From positions 6,413,001-6,477,000 of the forward strand of contig NZ_RAPS01000001.1 in the NCBI RefSeq assembly GCF_003610255.1: a stretch of 64,000 nucleotides of DNA, written 5' to 3'. Origin of the DNA: Streptomyces sp. TLI_171 (GTDB taxonomy: Bacteria > Actinomycetota > Actinomycetes > Streptomycetales > Streptomycetaceae). This document shows positions 34,625 to 45,498 of the stretch, one piece after another; the stretch's first letter is position 1; each line of letters opens with the position of its first letter. Position numbers and translations under genes: made by a program. The notes below the pieces were generated by a model that worked only from the letters and a program-made list of their open reading frames with translations, was not told the DNA's origin and made no database searches.

Positions 34625-35611
34625 TCAGCGCTCGTTGCGGGCCACCAGAAATACCCCGCCGACCACGATCGCGCCGCCGAGCAAGATCGGCCAGGTCAGG
34701 GACTCGGACAGGAAAAGCCATCCGAGGAACACCGCGACGACCGGATTGACGTAGGCGTAGGTGGCGACCAGTGGCAGCGGCGCCCGCTGCAACAGCCATG
34801 CATAAGACGTGAACGCGACAATAGATCCGAACAGCACCAGGTAGGCCAGCCCCGTCCAGGACGCCGCGGAGACCGCGCCGGGATCGAAGCCGCCCGGTTC
34901 GCCGTGGACGAACGACAGCGCCAGCGCGCCGACCGCACCCGCCAGCATTTCGTACACGCTCGCCACGAACGGGTCGGCCGGCATCGGCAGTCGGCCCGCC
35001 AGCACCGAACCCAACGCCCACACCACCGCCGCGCCGACCACCAGCAGCAGGCCCGAGAGCTCCGCGTCACCGGTCAGGCCGGGCCCGGTCAGCACCGCCA
35101 GGCCCACCAGGCCGACCAGCACGCCCGCCAGCGTGGCCCGGCCGGTCCTGGCCCCGAACACCCGGCGCAGCAGCACCACCCAGAGCGGCACGCTCGCCAC
35201 CAGCAGCGCCGCCAGCCCGGACGGGACGGTGCGCTCGGCCAGCACCACCCCGCCGTTGCCGCCGGCCAGCAGCAGCAGGCCGACCAGTGCGGCCGAACCG
35301 AACTGACGCCACGTCACCCGCAGCGCGCCGACACCCTTGCGGGCCGCTATCCCCGCACCCAGCAGCACCGCCGCCGCGGCGAACCGCATCGCGCCGGAGA
35401 GCAGTGGCGGCATGGTCTCCACCACGACCCGGATCGCCAGGTAGGTCGACCCCCACACCACGTACACGATGCCGAGCGCCGCCCAGACCGCCGGCCCGAG
35501 GCCGGCCGGCCGGGCGGGGCCCGGTGCGACAGCCGGGACGGCGTCGGCCGGCGGCGTCGGCGCGGCGGGACAGGCGGGATCGGCGGCCGGTTGCGGGGAG
35601 GTCGCGGACAT
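34625..35611 (-). CDS. EamA/DMT family transporter
   Basis: After a 40-residue Ala/Pro-rich cytoplasmic start, ten hydrophobic helices follow, with IVYVVWGSTYLAIRVVVETMPP typical of RhaT/EamA-like drug/metabolite exporters, and YAYVNPVVAVFLGWLFLSE near the end. The ATG at 35611 has AAGGAG at a good distance. It is upstream of, and on the same strand as, the sugar-binding protein gene, but the large palindrome between them argues for separate transcription. Confidence 0.9.
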   Translation of the reverse strand: MSATSPQPAADPACPAAPTPPADAVPAVAPGPARPAGLGPAVWAALGIVYVVWGSTYLAIRVVVETMPPLLSGAMRFAAAAVLLGAGIAARKGVGALRVTWRQFGSAALVGLLLLAGGNGGVVLAERTVPSGLAALLVASVPLWVVLLRRVFGARTGRATLAGVLVGLVGLAVLTGPGLTGDAELSGLLLVVGAAVVWALGSVLAGRLPMPADPFVASVYEMLAGAVGALALSFVHGEPGGFDPGAVSAASWTGLAYLVLFGSIVAFTSYAWLLQRAPLPLVATYAYVNPVVAVFLGWLFLSESLTWPILLGGAIVVGGVFLVARNER

Positions 35612-35639
35612 GTGCGTCTCCTTGGGTTGCTGCTGACAG

Positions 35640-35660
35640 GGTGTCCGGCGGAATGACACC
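35640..35660. promoter_or_regulatory. Dyad upstream of the DMT exporter gene
   Basis: GGTGTC and GACACC arms are separated by 9 bases, 29 bp upstream of the exporter start codon in the 255-bp divergent region with the lipase-maturation-factor gene. It is a candidate operator; nothing else is recognisable in this interval. Confidence 0.4.
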
Positions 35661-35866
35661 ACACTCCGGCCGCGCCCGGCGAGGAGTTTCGGCAGCCGAT
35701 ACGCGCGAACGCCCGCGGCCGCACGCCGTGCAGGGCCGACCGGATGAACCGGCGCACCACCGCGTGCCCACCCGCCCCGCCCCGGACGCCCCGGATGGTA
35801 GGCATGGGGGCGGCCCCCAGCGCAGCCGACCCCGGGGCATGCGCAGCCGACCCGAGGAGCGGCCGC

Positions 35867-37327
35867 ATGGCATGGTTCGCCGCCCCCGAGTACCGGCTCG
35901 CCCGGCAGTCCTTCCTGCGCCTGCTCGCGCTCGTCTACCTGTGCGGATTCCTCGCCGCCGCCCGCCAGTTCCGCGCCCTGCTGGGCAGCCGCGGCATGCT
36001 CCCGATCCCGCGCTACACCGCCCGCGTCCCGTTCCGCCGCGCCCCCAGCCTGTTCCACTGGCGCTACAGCGACCGCCTCTACGCCGCCCACGCCTGGACC
36101 GGCGCCGCCCTCGCCGCCGCCCTGCTGGCCGGCCTCGCCGACCACCTGCCGCTCGGCGCCGCGACGGCGCTGTGGGCCGCGGCCTGGGCGCTCTACCTGT
36201 CCATCGTCAACGTCGGCCAGACCTGGTACGCCTTCGGCTGGGAGTCGCTGCTGCTGGAGGCCGGGGCGATCGCCGTGTTCCTCGGCAACGCCGCCACCGC
36301 CCCACCGCTGCCCGGCCTGTGGCTGCTGCGCTGGCTGCTGTTCCGGGTCGAATTCGGCGCCGGCCTGATCAAGTGGCGCGGCGACGAATGCTGGCGCAAG
36401 CTCACCTGCCTCTACCACCACCACGAGACCCAGCCGATGCCCGGACCGCTCAGCTGGGCGTTCCACCACCTGCCCCGGCCGCTGCACAAGGCCGAGGCGG
36501 CGGCCAACCACCTGGTCCAACTGGTCGTCCCGTTCGGCCTGTTCCTCCCGCAGCCGATCGCCTCCTGGGCCGCCCTGCTGATGATCGCCACCCAGCTCTG
36601 GCTGATCGCCTCCGGCAACTTCGCCTGGCTCAACTGGCTCACCGTCGCCCTCGCCGTCGGCGTCCTCGACACCGGCACCCTGCGGCACGTCCTGCCGATC
36701 GCCCCCGACCCGGCCTACCCGCCCCAACCCGTCTGGTACCAGGCCCTGGTGGCGGCCTTCGTGCTGCTGGTCGCGGTCCGCTCCTGGCGACCCGTGCGCA
36801 ACCTGCTCTCCCGCCGCCAGCAGATGAACCGCTCCTACGACCCGCTGCACCTGGTCAACACCTACGGCGCGTTCGGCTCCGTCAACCGGGTCCGGTACGA
36901 GATCGTCCTCGAAGGCACCCGCGACGTTCACGGCGCGGACGGCTGGCAGGAGTACGAGTTCCACGGCAAACCCGGCGAACTCCGGCGACTGCCACGCCAG
37001 TTCGCGCCCTACCACCTTCGCCTCGACTGGCTGATGTGGTTCGCCGCGATCTCCCCGTCCTACGCCCGCCCCTGGTTCCTGCCCCTGCTCGCGCGCCTGC
37101 TCGTCAACGACCCCGACACGCTGCGGCTGCTGCGCCGCAACCCGTTCCCCGACACACCGCCCGCCCTGGTCCGCGCCCGACTGCACCGCTACCGGTTCAC
37201 CGACGGCCCCGAACTGGCCGCCACCGGCGCGTGGTGGCACCGCCGTCCGGTGCGCGACTACCAGCGGCCGGTCGGCCTCGCCGACCTCCGCCACCTCGTC
37301 CCCGGAACCCCCGGAGCCCGCCGGTGA
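35867..37327 (+). CDS. Lipase maturation factor family membrane protein
   Basis: Multiple membrane helices occupy the first 300 residues, including FGWESLLLEAGAIAVFLG and FRVEFGAGLIKWRGDECWR, the hallmarks of the LMF1/LMF2 family. The C-terminal soluble part has YDPLHLVNTYGAFGSVN and EYEFHGKPGEL. In animals LMF1 helps fold lipases in the ER; the bacterial role is unknown. The ATG at 35867 has a GAGGAG site. A secreted lipase gene lies 14 kb away but not in the same operon. Confidence 0.93.
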   Translation: MAWFAAPEYRLARQSFLRLLALVYLCGFLAAARQFRALLGSRGMLPIPRYTARVPFRRAPSLFHWRYSDRLYAAHAWTGAALAAALLAGLADHLPLGAATALWAAAWALYLSIVNVGQTWYAFGWESLLLEAGAIAVFLGNAATAPPLPGLWLLRWLLFRVEFGAGLIKWRGDECWRKLTCLYHHHETQPMPGPLSWAFHHLPRPLHKAEAAANHLVQLVVPFGLFLPQPIASWAALLMIATQLWLIASGNFAWLNWLTVALAVGVLDTGTLRHVLPIAPDPAYPPQPVWYQALVAAFVLLVAVRSWRPVRNLLSRRQQMNRSYDPLHLVNTYGAFGSVNRVRYEIVLEGTRDVHGADGWQEYEFHGKPGELRRLPRQFAPYHLRLDWLMWFAAISPSYARPWFLPLLARLLVNDPDTLRLLRRNPFPDTPPALVRARLHRYRFTDGPELAATGAWWHRRPVRDYQRPVGLADLRHLVPGTPGARR

Positions 37328-37570
37328 ACCGACCCAACTCACGTCCCCCGCCCGGCCGAGGCGTACTGTCGGTGCCGCTCCCTACCGTACGGACCACGCG
37401 ACCGGGCCCGCGCCCGCCGCCACCGGTCCACCGCGGCCCGGCAATTCACGGGGGTCCGGTGCGTGCGTGCCTCGAACGCGCACCCGTATTCTGGCCTCCC
37501 GCGACGCCACCGCCGCCGCGCCCACCCCACCCGCACCCCTGCCCGCCAAACGCCACGAACCGGACTTCAC

Positions 37571-39346
<1,776 letters not shown>

Positions 39347-39349
<3 letters not shown>

Positions 39350-39359
39350 CGGAGCGTCA
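39347..39359. terminator. TGACGGNNCGTCA hairpin at gene end
   Basis: The 13-base inverted repeat TGACGGAGCGTCA starts with the TGA stop codon of the EPVAE-repeat gene. It is a short stem and probably a weak terminator or processing site. Confidence 0.4.
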
Positions 39360-39416
39360 AGTAATGGGCGGGTGCCCGCCGTTGCGCGTCTCGCGCGGCG
39401 GCGGGCATCTGCGTTT

Positions 39417-39878
39417 CTACGCGCCGATGTCCTCGTACCAGAGGTCGGGGCGGGTGGCGATGAAGTCCGTCATCAGGGCGAGGCAGCGGGGGTCGTCGAG
39501 GAGGGTGATGCCGACGCCGTGCTCGGCGAGCCAGGCGTGGCCGCCGGCGAAGGTGGTGGATTCGCCGATCACGACGTGGCCGATGCCGAACTGGCGGACC
39601 AGGCCGGAGCAGTACCAGCAGGGTGAGAGCGTGGTGACCATGACCGTGTCGCGGTAGCCGCGCAGGCGGCCGGCGGCGCGGAAGGCGGCGGTCTCCGCGT
39701 GGGTGGAGGGGTCGCCGTCCTGGACGCGCCGGTTGTGGCCCCGGCCGAGCAGTTCGCCGTCGTGGCGGAACAGGGCCGCGCCGATCGGGATGCCGCCTTC
39801 GGCGAGCCCGGCCTCCGCTTCCGCCACCGCGACCCGCAGCCATGCGCGGGCCTGCCCCACCGTCACCTGACCGTCCAT
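39417..39878 (-). CDS. Nucleoside/cytosine deaminase family protein (FCY1-like)
   Basis: The 153-residue zinc deaminase has the HAE motif in STHAETAAFRAAG and PCWYC as second zinc site. STTFAGGHAWLAEHGV and the final LWYEDIGA match yeast-type cytosine deaminase (FCY1) better than tRNA adenosine deaminase. It probably converts cytosine to uracil for salvage. The ATG at 39878 has an AAGGAGGTGG site. Confidence 0.88.
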   Translation of the reverse strand: MDGQVTVGQARAWLRVAVAEAEAGLAEGGIPIGAALFRHDGELLGRGHNRRVQDGDPSTHAETAAFRAAGRLRGYRDTVMVTTLSPCWYCSGLVRQFGIGHVVIGESTTFAGGHAWLAEHGVGITLLDDPRCLALMTDFIATRPDLWYEDIGA

Positions 39879-39950
39879 CGGCCACCTCCTTCGCCGGTCA
39901 TACCCTCCACCGGTACCCGCAGGCGGCGGGGCGCACCACGCCGGGGCGGG

Positions 39951-40712
39951 TCAGACGGTGCTGACGGTGAGGCCGGCGGCTTGGAGGGCGGCGAGTTCGT
40001 CGGGCGGGGCGGCGGTGTCGGTGACCAGGGTGTGCAGGTGGGCGGCCGGCATGACGTGCGCGAAGGCGGTGCGGCCGAGCTTGCCGCCGTCGGCGGCGGC
40101 GACGGTGCGGCGGGCGGCGGTGGTGACGGCCTTCTTCACGGTGGCGTCGTCGAGGTCGTAGGCGGTCAGGCCGTCGGCGGCACTGAGTCCGCAGCAGCCG
40201 ATCACGGCGGTGTCGAAGCGCAGCGCGGACAGGGAGGCGAGGGCCAGCGGGCCGGTCAGGGCGCCTTCGGCGGTGCGGGGGCGGCCGCCGGGGACGAGCA
40301 GGGTGGCGGGGCCGGGGGCGTCGCCGAACACGTGGATGGCCTGGAGCGAGAGCGGCATCACGGTGACCGGGCGTTCGCGCAGCAGGCGGGCGACCTCCAG
40401 GCAGGTGGTGCCGCTGTCCAGGACGACGGTCTCGCCGTCGGCGATGAGGTCACAGACGCCGGCGGCGATCCGCCGTTTGGCGTCGACGGCCTCGCGGGAG
40501 CGCAGGGCGAAGGGCGGTTCCTCGCCGCGGAGCAGCAGGGTGCGGGCGCCGCCGCGGAAGCGTTCGAGGACGCCCTGTGCGGAGAGCGCGTCCAGGTCGC
40601 GCCGGATCGTCATCTCGGAGGCCCCGGTCAGTTCGGCGAGTTCCGGGACGGTGGCGCTGCCCGCGTCTCTGACGGCCTGGGCGATCAGGGTGTGGCGCTC
40701 CGCGTTGTTCAT
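39951..40712 (-). CDS. DeoR/GlpR family transcriptional regulator
   Basis: The N-terminal DeoR helix-turn-helix (VPELAELTGASEMTIRRDLDAL) is followed by the sugar-phosphate-sensing domain: VLDSGTTCLEVARLL and a late TDTAAPPDELAALQAAGL. Such proteins repress sugar genes until a phosphorylated sugar binds. It is divergent from an MFS transporter with shared half-sites between them. The ATG at 40712 gives 253 residues. Confidence 0.92.
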   Translation of the reverse strand: MNNAERHTLIAQAVRDAGSATVPELAELTGASEMTIRRDLDALSAQGVLERFRGGARTLLLRGEEPPFALRSREAVDAKRRIAAGVCDLIADGETVVLDSGTTCLEVARLLRERPVTVMPLSLQAIHVFGDAPGPATLLVPGGRPRTAEGALTGPLALASLSALRFDTAVIGCCGLSAADGLTAYDLDDATVKKAVTTAARRTVAAADGGKLGRTAFAHVMPAAHLHTLVTDTAAPPDELAALQAAGLTVSTV

Positions 40713-40750
40713 ACCGAGATTGAATCGCACCGGGCTGCAAACAATCAATC

Positions 40751-40788
40751 TGTTCGAAGATGCCGCTTTCGAACATGACGGGTGTTCG
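40751..40788. promoter_or_regulatory. DeoR operator candidate: TGTTCG half-sites
   Basis: TGTTCGA (40751-40757) and its complement TCGAACA (40769-40775) are followed by a third half-site TGTTCG (40783-40788) just before the MFS start. The array lies between the divergent DeoR and MFS genes, as expected for joint control. Confidence 0.6.
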
Positions 40789-40802
40789 TTATGGTGAGGG
40801 GC

Positions 40803-41993
40803 ATGGAACGTTCGCTCCGCGCCGCCAGAGTGGCCACCTACGTGTACTTCGTGCTCAACGGCACGCTGATGGGCGCCTGGGTGGTGCACATCCCGGCCGT
40901 CGAGGAGCGGGTCGGCATCACCCACGCCGCGCTCGGCGGCCTGCTGGTGCTGCTGGGCCTCGGCGCCTTCGCCGGCATGCAGGTGGCGGGCCGGCTCACC
41001 GACCGCCTCGGCACCCGGACAGTGGTTCCGGTCGCCGGCGTGCTGTGCGCGGCCTGCCTGGTACTGCCGGGGCTGGCCCCGAACCCGTGGACACTGGCCT
41101 GCGCGCTGACCGTCTTCGGGTTCGCCAACGGCTGCCTCGACGTCAGCATGAACGCCCACGCGGTCCATGTGGAGAAGGCGTACCGGCGACCCGTCATGTC
41201 CGGTTTCCACGCCACCTTCTCGGTCGGCGGCGTGCTGGCCGCCCTGGTCGCCGCGGCCGCCGCGGGCATCGGTCTCGGGCCGGTCGCGGCGCTCGTGGTC
41301 CTCGGCGCGGCGGGCGTGGTGACCGCCCTGCTGGCGGCCCGCGGCCTGCTGCCGGGCGCGCCGTCCACCGCCGGGCCCGAGGCGGAGGACGGGCCTGCGG
41401 CCGCCGGGCGGAGCAACTCGCGCGGGCGGATCCGGGTGCTCGCCGCGCTGGCGCTGATGGTCATGCTGAGCGAGGGCGCCGCCAACGACTGGAGCGCCCT
41501 GCACCTGAAGGACGTGCTCGGCGCGCCCGCGACCACCGCCGCGTTCGCGTACGGCACCTACGCGGCGGCGATGACCGTCGGCCGCCTGCTCGCGGACCGG
41601 ACGGTCACCCGCTGGGGGTCGATGGCGGTGCTGCGGTACGGCGCGGCGACGGCCGCCGTCGGCATCACGCTCGCCGCGCTCGCCCCCTGGGTGTGGACGG
41701 CGTTCGCCGGGTGGGCGCTGTTCGGCCTGGGCCTGTCGGGGTGCGTCCCGCAGCTGTTCAGCGCCGCCGGCCACGCCGACCCCGCGGCGGCGGGCGCGAA
41801 CGTCTCCCGGGTCGCCGGGCTCGGCTACCTGGGCATGCTGGCCGGCCCCGCCGTGATCGGCTGGCTGACCCATTTGACAGCGCTGAACCACACCTTCCTG
41901 CTGCTGACCCTGCTCTGCGCCGCGACCGCCGCCACCGCGGGCGTCCTGCGCCCGGCCCCCGCCGTCGAACGGGAGCCGACCACCGTCGGCTGA
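40803..41993 (+). CDS. MFS transporter (DeoR-linked)
   Basis: Twelve predicted helices in 396 residues, with GRLTDRLGTR as the loop 2-3 motif and DVSMNAHAVHVEKAYRRPVM, which is typical of the YbjJ/FucP-like MFS subgroup. The DeoR neighbour suggests a sugar or sugar-derived substrate; this is inference. The ATG at 40803 directly precedes the basic start and first helix; an in-frame ATG at 40791 cannot be excluded. Confidence 0.88.
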   Translation: MERSLRAARVATYVYFVLNGTLMGAWVVHIPAVEERVGITHAALGGLLVLLGLGAFAGMQVAGRLTDRLGTRTVVPVAGVLCAACLVLPGLAPNPWTLACALTVFGFANGCLDVSMNAHAVHVEKAYRRPVMSGFHATFSVGGVLAALVAAAAAGIGLGPVAALVVLGAAGVVTALLAARGLLPGAPSTAGPEAEDGPAAAGRSNSRGRIRVLAALALMVMLSEGAANDWSALHLKDVLGAPATTAAFAYGTYAAAMTVGRLLADRTVTRWGSMAVLRYGAATAAVGITLAALAPWVWTAFAGWALFGLGLSGCVPQLFSAAGHADPAAAGANVSRVAGLGYLGMLAGPAVIGWLTHLTALNHTFLLLTLLCAATAATAGVLRPAPAVEREPTTVG

Positions 41994-42005
41994 CGGTGCG
42001 TCAGC
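41989..42005. terminator. Shared hairpin holding both stop codons of a convergent pair
   Basis: GCTGACG and CGTCAGC enclose GTG. The left arm contains the TGA of the MFS gene and the right arm contains the complement of the TGA of the ArsR gene. It includes the TGACGGNNCGTCA motif. Confidence 0.55.
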
Positions 42006-43086
42006 GCAGCACGGCGGCGAGCAGGTCGGTGCCGAGCGCGGCGGTGGCGGCGAGGTCCAGCGCGTGGTGGACGTGCCGGCCCCGGCGGTGCGCGGTGAGC
42101 AGGCCGGCCCGGCGCAGCACGGTGAGGTGGCGGGAGACCTCGGGCGGAGTGAGCTCCCAGGCGCGGGCGAGCTCGCCGGTGGTGTGCGGGCCGCGGGCCA
42201 GCGTGCGGACCAGGCGCAGCCGGACGGGGTGGGCCAGCGCGTCCAGGCGGAGACCGACGGTGTCCAGCGGCACGGTCGCCCGGTGCTCCCCGCCCGCTGC
42301 CGGGTACTGCACCACGGGCTGCCAGCCGGCCGCGTACACGGTCACCAGGTGCGGGTGGCCGAACACGCTGGGCAGGAAGGTCACCCCGGCCGGGCCGGCC
42401 TGCGCGGTGGAGTCCTGCAACTTGTCGAGGACCAGCGAGCCCCCGTCCGGGGTCAGCGCGATCGCCGGCGACACCTCCGCCAGCGCGGCGGACAGGCCCT
42501 GACGGCGGCCCAGCTCGGTCTTGTCGCGCACGTCCCGGCCCAGCCGGGCGGCCAGCGCCGGCCACTGCGCGTCGAAGAACGCCTCCGCGCACAGCTCCAG
42601 GGTCTCCCGGACCCGGGCCCGGACGGCCGCCGGATCGGCCAACAGGCGCTCCGCGAAAGCCTCCTGGACTGGACCGCGGGCCTGCGCGCGGTCCAGCGCG
42701 TCCGCCCGGGCCGCCGGGTCGTGCAGCGGGGAGCGGTCGCCGAAGGTGCGCCGGTTCGAGCCGCAGGTGGTGACCAGCGCCGCGTGCGCGTACCGCTCGT
42801 CGGCGATCCCGTCGACCTCGTCGAGCTCCGCCCCCAGGGTGGCCCGCGGCCGGGCCGGCACCAGGAAGTCCGCCCGGGACGAGCGCCACAGGAACTCCGC
42901 CTCCCGCAGCCGCTCCGCCAACTCCGGACGCAGCGCCGCCCACACCCCCGCCGCCCACCCGGCCAGCTGCGGATGGTGCTCCGGCGAGGCCAGCACGTGC
43001 AGCATCGCGGTGAGTTCGGCGAGCGGCGAGACCCCGAACCGGATCCGCTCCGGCGGCGTCCCGGCGAGATCGATGCGCAAGGTCAC
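42001..43086 (-). CDS. ArsR-type winged-helix regulator with DUF5937 domain
   Basis: Residues 1-230 form the DUF5937 sensor region (RIRFGVSPLAELTAMLHVL is its usual start), and residues 260-335 an ArsR winged helix (LDALAHPVRLRLVRTLARG, WELTPPEVSRHLTVLRRAGLL). The protein has no metal-binding Cys cluster. In streptomycetes this architecture typically sits divergent from an MFS exporter, as here. A short dyad between the two is the likely binding site. Confidence 0.92.
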   Translation of the reverse strand: MTLRIDLAGTPPERIRFGVSPLAELTAMLHVLASPEHHPQLAGWAAGVWAALRPELAERLREAEFLWRSSRADFLVPARPRATLGAELDEVDGIADERYAHAALVTTCGSNRRTFGDRSPLHDPAARADALDRAQARGPVQEAFAERLLADPAAVRARVRETLELCAEAFFDAQWPALAARLGRDVRDKTELGRRQGLSAALAEVSPAIALTPDGGSLVLDKLQDSTAQAGPAGVTFLPSVFGHPHLVTVYAAGWQPVVQYPAAGGEHRATVPLDTVGLRLDALAHPVRLRLVRTLARGPHTTGELARAWELTPPEVSRHLTVLRRAGLLTAHRRGRHVHHALDLAATAALGTDLLAAVLR

Positions 43087-43127
43087 CCCGGCATTCTCGT
43101 CGCTCGCCGCCGTCCCGCCGGCCTCGA

Positions 43128-43144
43128 TTGACGGAAAGCGTCAA
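43128..43144. promoter_or_regulatory. ArsR operator candidate
   Basis: TTGACG and CGTCAA arms with a 5-base spacer lie between the divergent ArsR and MFS genes. TTGACG could also act as the -35 box of the MFS promoter, so bound regulator would block it. Confidence 0.6.
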
Positions 43145-43177
43145 CCCACGTGACCGCCCCGCCGGCCCGCCCGCACC

Positions 43178-44446
43178 GTGAGCGCCATGACCACCACCGC
43201 CGCGCCGCCCCGCCCGACGCTCCGTCAGCTCGTCCACGCCGGCGGCGGCCCGCGCTACGCCGCCGCGCTGCTCGTCGACGCGCTCGGCACCGGCCTGCTG
43301 AGGCCGTTCCTGCTGCTGTACGGGATCACCGTGCTGCGGCTGGACGCGCCCACCACCGGCCTGGCGATGACCGCCGGGATCGTCGCGGGCCTGGCCTGCA
43401 TGCCGCCGCTCGGCCGCTGGCTCGACCGGGGCGCGCGCAGCACGGCGGTGGCCGCGGCGATGCTGGTCCGGGTGCTGGGCGTGGCCGCGCTGCTGGCGGC
43501 GCCGAGCGGCGGCCTCGCCCTGTTCACCCTCGCCGCGCTGTTCCTCGGCATCGGCAACCAGGCCTGGCCCGCCGCCCACGCCGCGCTGGTCGCCACCGTC
43601 GCCGAGGACCGGCTGCGGGACACCGTGCTGGCCGCGGCCCGCGCCGTCCGCAACGCAGGACTCGGCGTCGGCGCGCTGCTGGCCACCGGCTGCCTGACCG
43701 GCGGCGCACCCGCCCTGCGGGCGCTGGCCGCAGTCTCCGGGCTCGGCTACCTGGCGGCCGCCGGGCTGGCCCGCTCGGTGCGGGTCACCGCCGACGGGCG
43801 GGCGGAGCGCGCGGACGCGTCCGCCGACGGGGCGACGCCGCGGCTGCGGGCGGTGCTGCTCGCCAACGTGGTGTACGTCTTCTGCCTCAACGTGCCCGAA
43901 GTGGCGGTGCCGCTGGTGCTGGTGACGGTCCTGCACGCCTCGCCGGCCTGGGCCGCCGCGGTCTTCGTCGCCAACACCGTGCTGGTGGTCACCCTCCAGG
44001 TTCCGGTCACCGCGTGGGCGGCGGCCCGCTGGTCCCGCGCGCGGGTGCTGGCGCTCGCCGGTGCGGTCCTCGCCGCGAGCTACCTCGGCTTCCTGCTGGC
44101 CACCCCGTTCGGGCCGCTCGCCGTGGCCCTGATGACCGTGCCCTGCACCCTCGGCGAGATCCTCTACGCCGGCAGCGCCACGCCCCTGGTCACCGCCCTG
44201 GCCCCGCCCCGCCGGCTCGGCCGCGCCCTCTCCCGCCTCCAACTCTCCACCGGCCTCGGCCTCGCCGTCTCCCCGGCCGTCATCACCGCCCTCACCCCCC
44301 TCGCCCTCTGGCCCGCTCTCGCCACCACCACCCTCGCCGCCGCCACCACCATCCACCGCACCGAAACCGCCCCGCCACCGGCGGCCCAGACGCCGCAGGC
44401 GGGGAACACAGCGACCGCCTCCGGCGGGGGCTGCAGGCGGGTGTGA
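43178..44446 (+). CDS. MFS transporter (ArsR-linked)
   Basis: The protein has about 12 helices in 422 residues, with LLRPFLLLYGITVL and GRWLDRGARS in the loop 2-3 position. It resembles MFS drug exporters commonly paired with DUF5937/ArsR regulators. The Pro/Thr-rich C terminus is probably cytoplasmic. GTG 43178 and ATG 43187 are both possible starts; neither has a ribosome site. Confidence 0.88.
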   Translation: MSAMTTTAAPPRPTLRQLVHAGGGPRYAAALLVDALGTGLLRPFLLLYGITVLRLDAPTTGLAMTAGIVAGLACMPPLGRWLDRGARSTAVAAAMLVRVLGVAALLAAPSGGLALFTLAALFLGIGNQAWPAAHAALVATVAEDRLRDTVLAAARAVRNAGLGVGALLATGCLTGGAPALRALAAVSGLGYLAAAGLARSVRVTADGRAERADASADGATPRLRAVLLANVVYVFCLNVPEVAVPLVLVTVLHASPAWAAAVFVANTVLVVTLQVPVTAWAAARWSRARVLALAGAVLAASYLGFLLATPFGPLAVALMTVPCTLGEILYAGSATPLVTALAPPRRLGRALSRLQLSTGLGLAVSPAVITALTPLALWPALATTTLAAATTIHRTETAPPPAAQTPQAGNTATASGGGCRRV

Positions 44447-44548
44447 TCCGGGGTCGGGCGCGCGGGCGGCGTAGGCGTCTCGTCTCTCTTCCGCCGGGGC
44501 GGGCGGGTGGGTGGGGGGTGGTCTTGGGGGTTCCTTTAAGGTGCGGGG

Positions 44549-45433
44549 ATGCGAGATTTCGGGGCGGGACTGCGGTTCCTGTTCAACGGGCAGCGATGGG
44601 TGGCGCGGCACGGCCGCTGGTGGGGCTTCGGGATGATCCCGGCGCTGATCACCCTGGTGGGATACCTGGCCGTGCTGGCGGTGTTGATCGTCTACGCGGG
44701 GGACCTCGCCGAGTGGGCGACCCCGTTCGCGGACGGCTGGGACGATCCGTGGCGGAGCACCACGCGCCTGCTGGTCGCGGTGGCGGCCGTCGGCGCGGGC
44801 GGCCTGCTGGCGATGCTGACGTTCACGGCGGTGACGCTGCTGATCGGTGAGCCGTTCTACGAGTCCCTGTCGGCGCAGGTGGAGGATTCCGAGGGCGGCG
44901 GCCCGCCGAGCCGGGACGTGCCGCTCTGGTACGAGCTGTGGGTGTCGGCGCGGGACAGCCTCGCGGTGCTGCTGCGCGCGGCGGCGTTCGGGATCGTGCT
45001 GTTCCTGTGCGGGTTCATCCCGGTGGTGGGCCAGACGGTGGTCCCGGTGCTCGGGGTGTGCGTGTCCGGATTCTTCCTGACGGTGGAGCTGACCGGCACA
45101 CCGCTGCAGAAGCGCGGCCTGTCGCAGAAGGAGCGGCTCCGCCTGCTGCGTTCGCGGCTGCCGATGGCGGTCGGTTTCGGCGCCGGCCTGGTGCTGACGT
45201 TCCTGGTCCCGGTGGTGACGGTGCTGGCGATGCCCGGCGCGGTGGCGGGCGCGACGCTGCTGGCCCGGGAGATCACCGCCCCGGCGGAGGACGCGGACGG
45301 GGCGGGGGAGGACGAGGAGCCGCCGCAGCACCCGGACGGGTACGGTGAGCAGCCGTACGCGGGCCCGAATCCGTACGCGCAGCAGCCGTACGACGGCCCG
45401 AATCCGTACGCCTCGGGCCCGCAGGCCGGGTAA
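44549..45433 (+). CDS. EI24 domain protein (CysZ family)
   Basis: Four to six hydrophobic segments and the signatures GLRFLFNGQRWVARHGRWW and GEPFYESLSAQVE place this 294-residue protein in the EI24/CysZ family; E. coli CysZ moves sulfate. The C-terminal 40 residues are a Pro/Tyr/Gly tail with repeated PYAxGPNPYA, which is disordered and unusual for CysZ. A TAAGGT box lies 12 bases before the ATG. Confidence 0.88.
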   Translation: MRDFGAGLRFLFNGQRWVARHGRWWGFGMIPALITLVGYLAVLAVLIVYAGDLAEWATPFADGWDDPWRSTTRLLVAVAAVGAGGLLAMLTFTAVTLLIGEPFYESLSAQVEDSEGGGPPSRDVPLWYELWVSARDSLAVLLRAAAFGIVLFLCGFIPVVGQTVVPVLGVCVSGFFLTVELTGTPLQKRGLSQKERLRLLRSRLPMAVGFGAGLVLTFLVPVVTVLAMPGAVAGATLLAREITAPAEDADGAGEDEEPPQHPDGYGEQPYAGPNPYAQQPYDGPNPYASGPQAG

Positions 45434-45450
45434 TCGAACCAATTACCGGC
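45425..45450 (+). terminator. Hairpin at the end of the EI24 gene
   Basis: GCCGGGTAAT pairs with ATTACCGGC apart from one bulged G, with a 7-nt loop, and spans the TAA stop codon. It may end EI24 transcription upstream of the P450 promoter. Confidence 0.45.
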
Positions 45451-45462
45451 TGCGACAGTGAT

Positions 45463-45492
45463 TTGACGTAGCGTCACCGACTGCGCGATAAC
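45463..45492 (+). promoter_or_regulatory. Promoter of the P450 gene with dyad over the -35 box
   Basis: TTGACG at 45463-45468 and GATAAC at 45487-45492 are spaced by 18 bases. The ATG at 45499 follows the -10 box by 6 bases, so the mRNA is probably leaderless. TGACG-TAG-CGTCA (45464-45476) is a dyad that covers the -35 box and could be an operator. Confidence 0.6.
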
Positions 45493-45498
45493 CTCCAC

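Noticed and set aside
41825..45442. A minus-strand open frame of 1205 codons
   Set aside because: It is the shadow of the two MFS genes, the ArsR gene and the EI24 gene; the product is low-complexity and Arg-rich.
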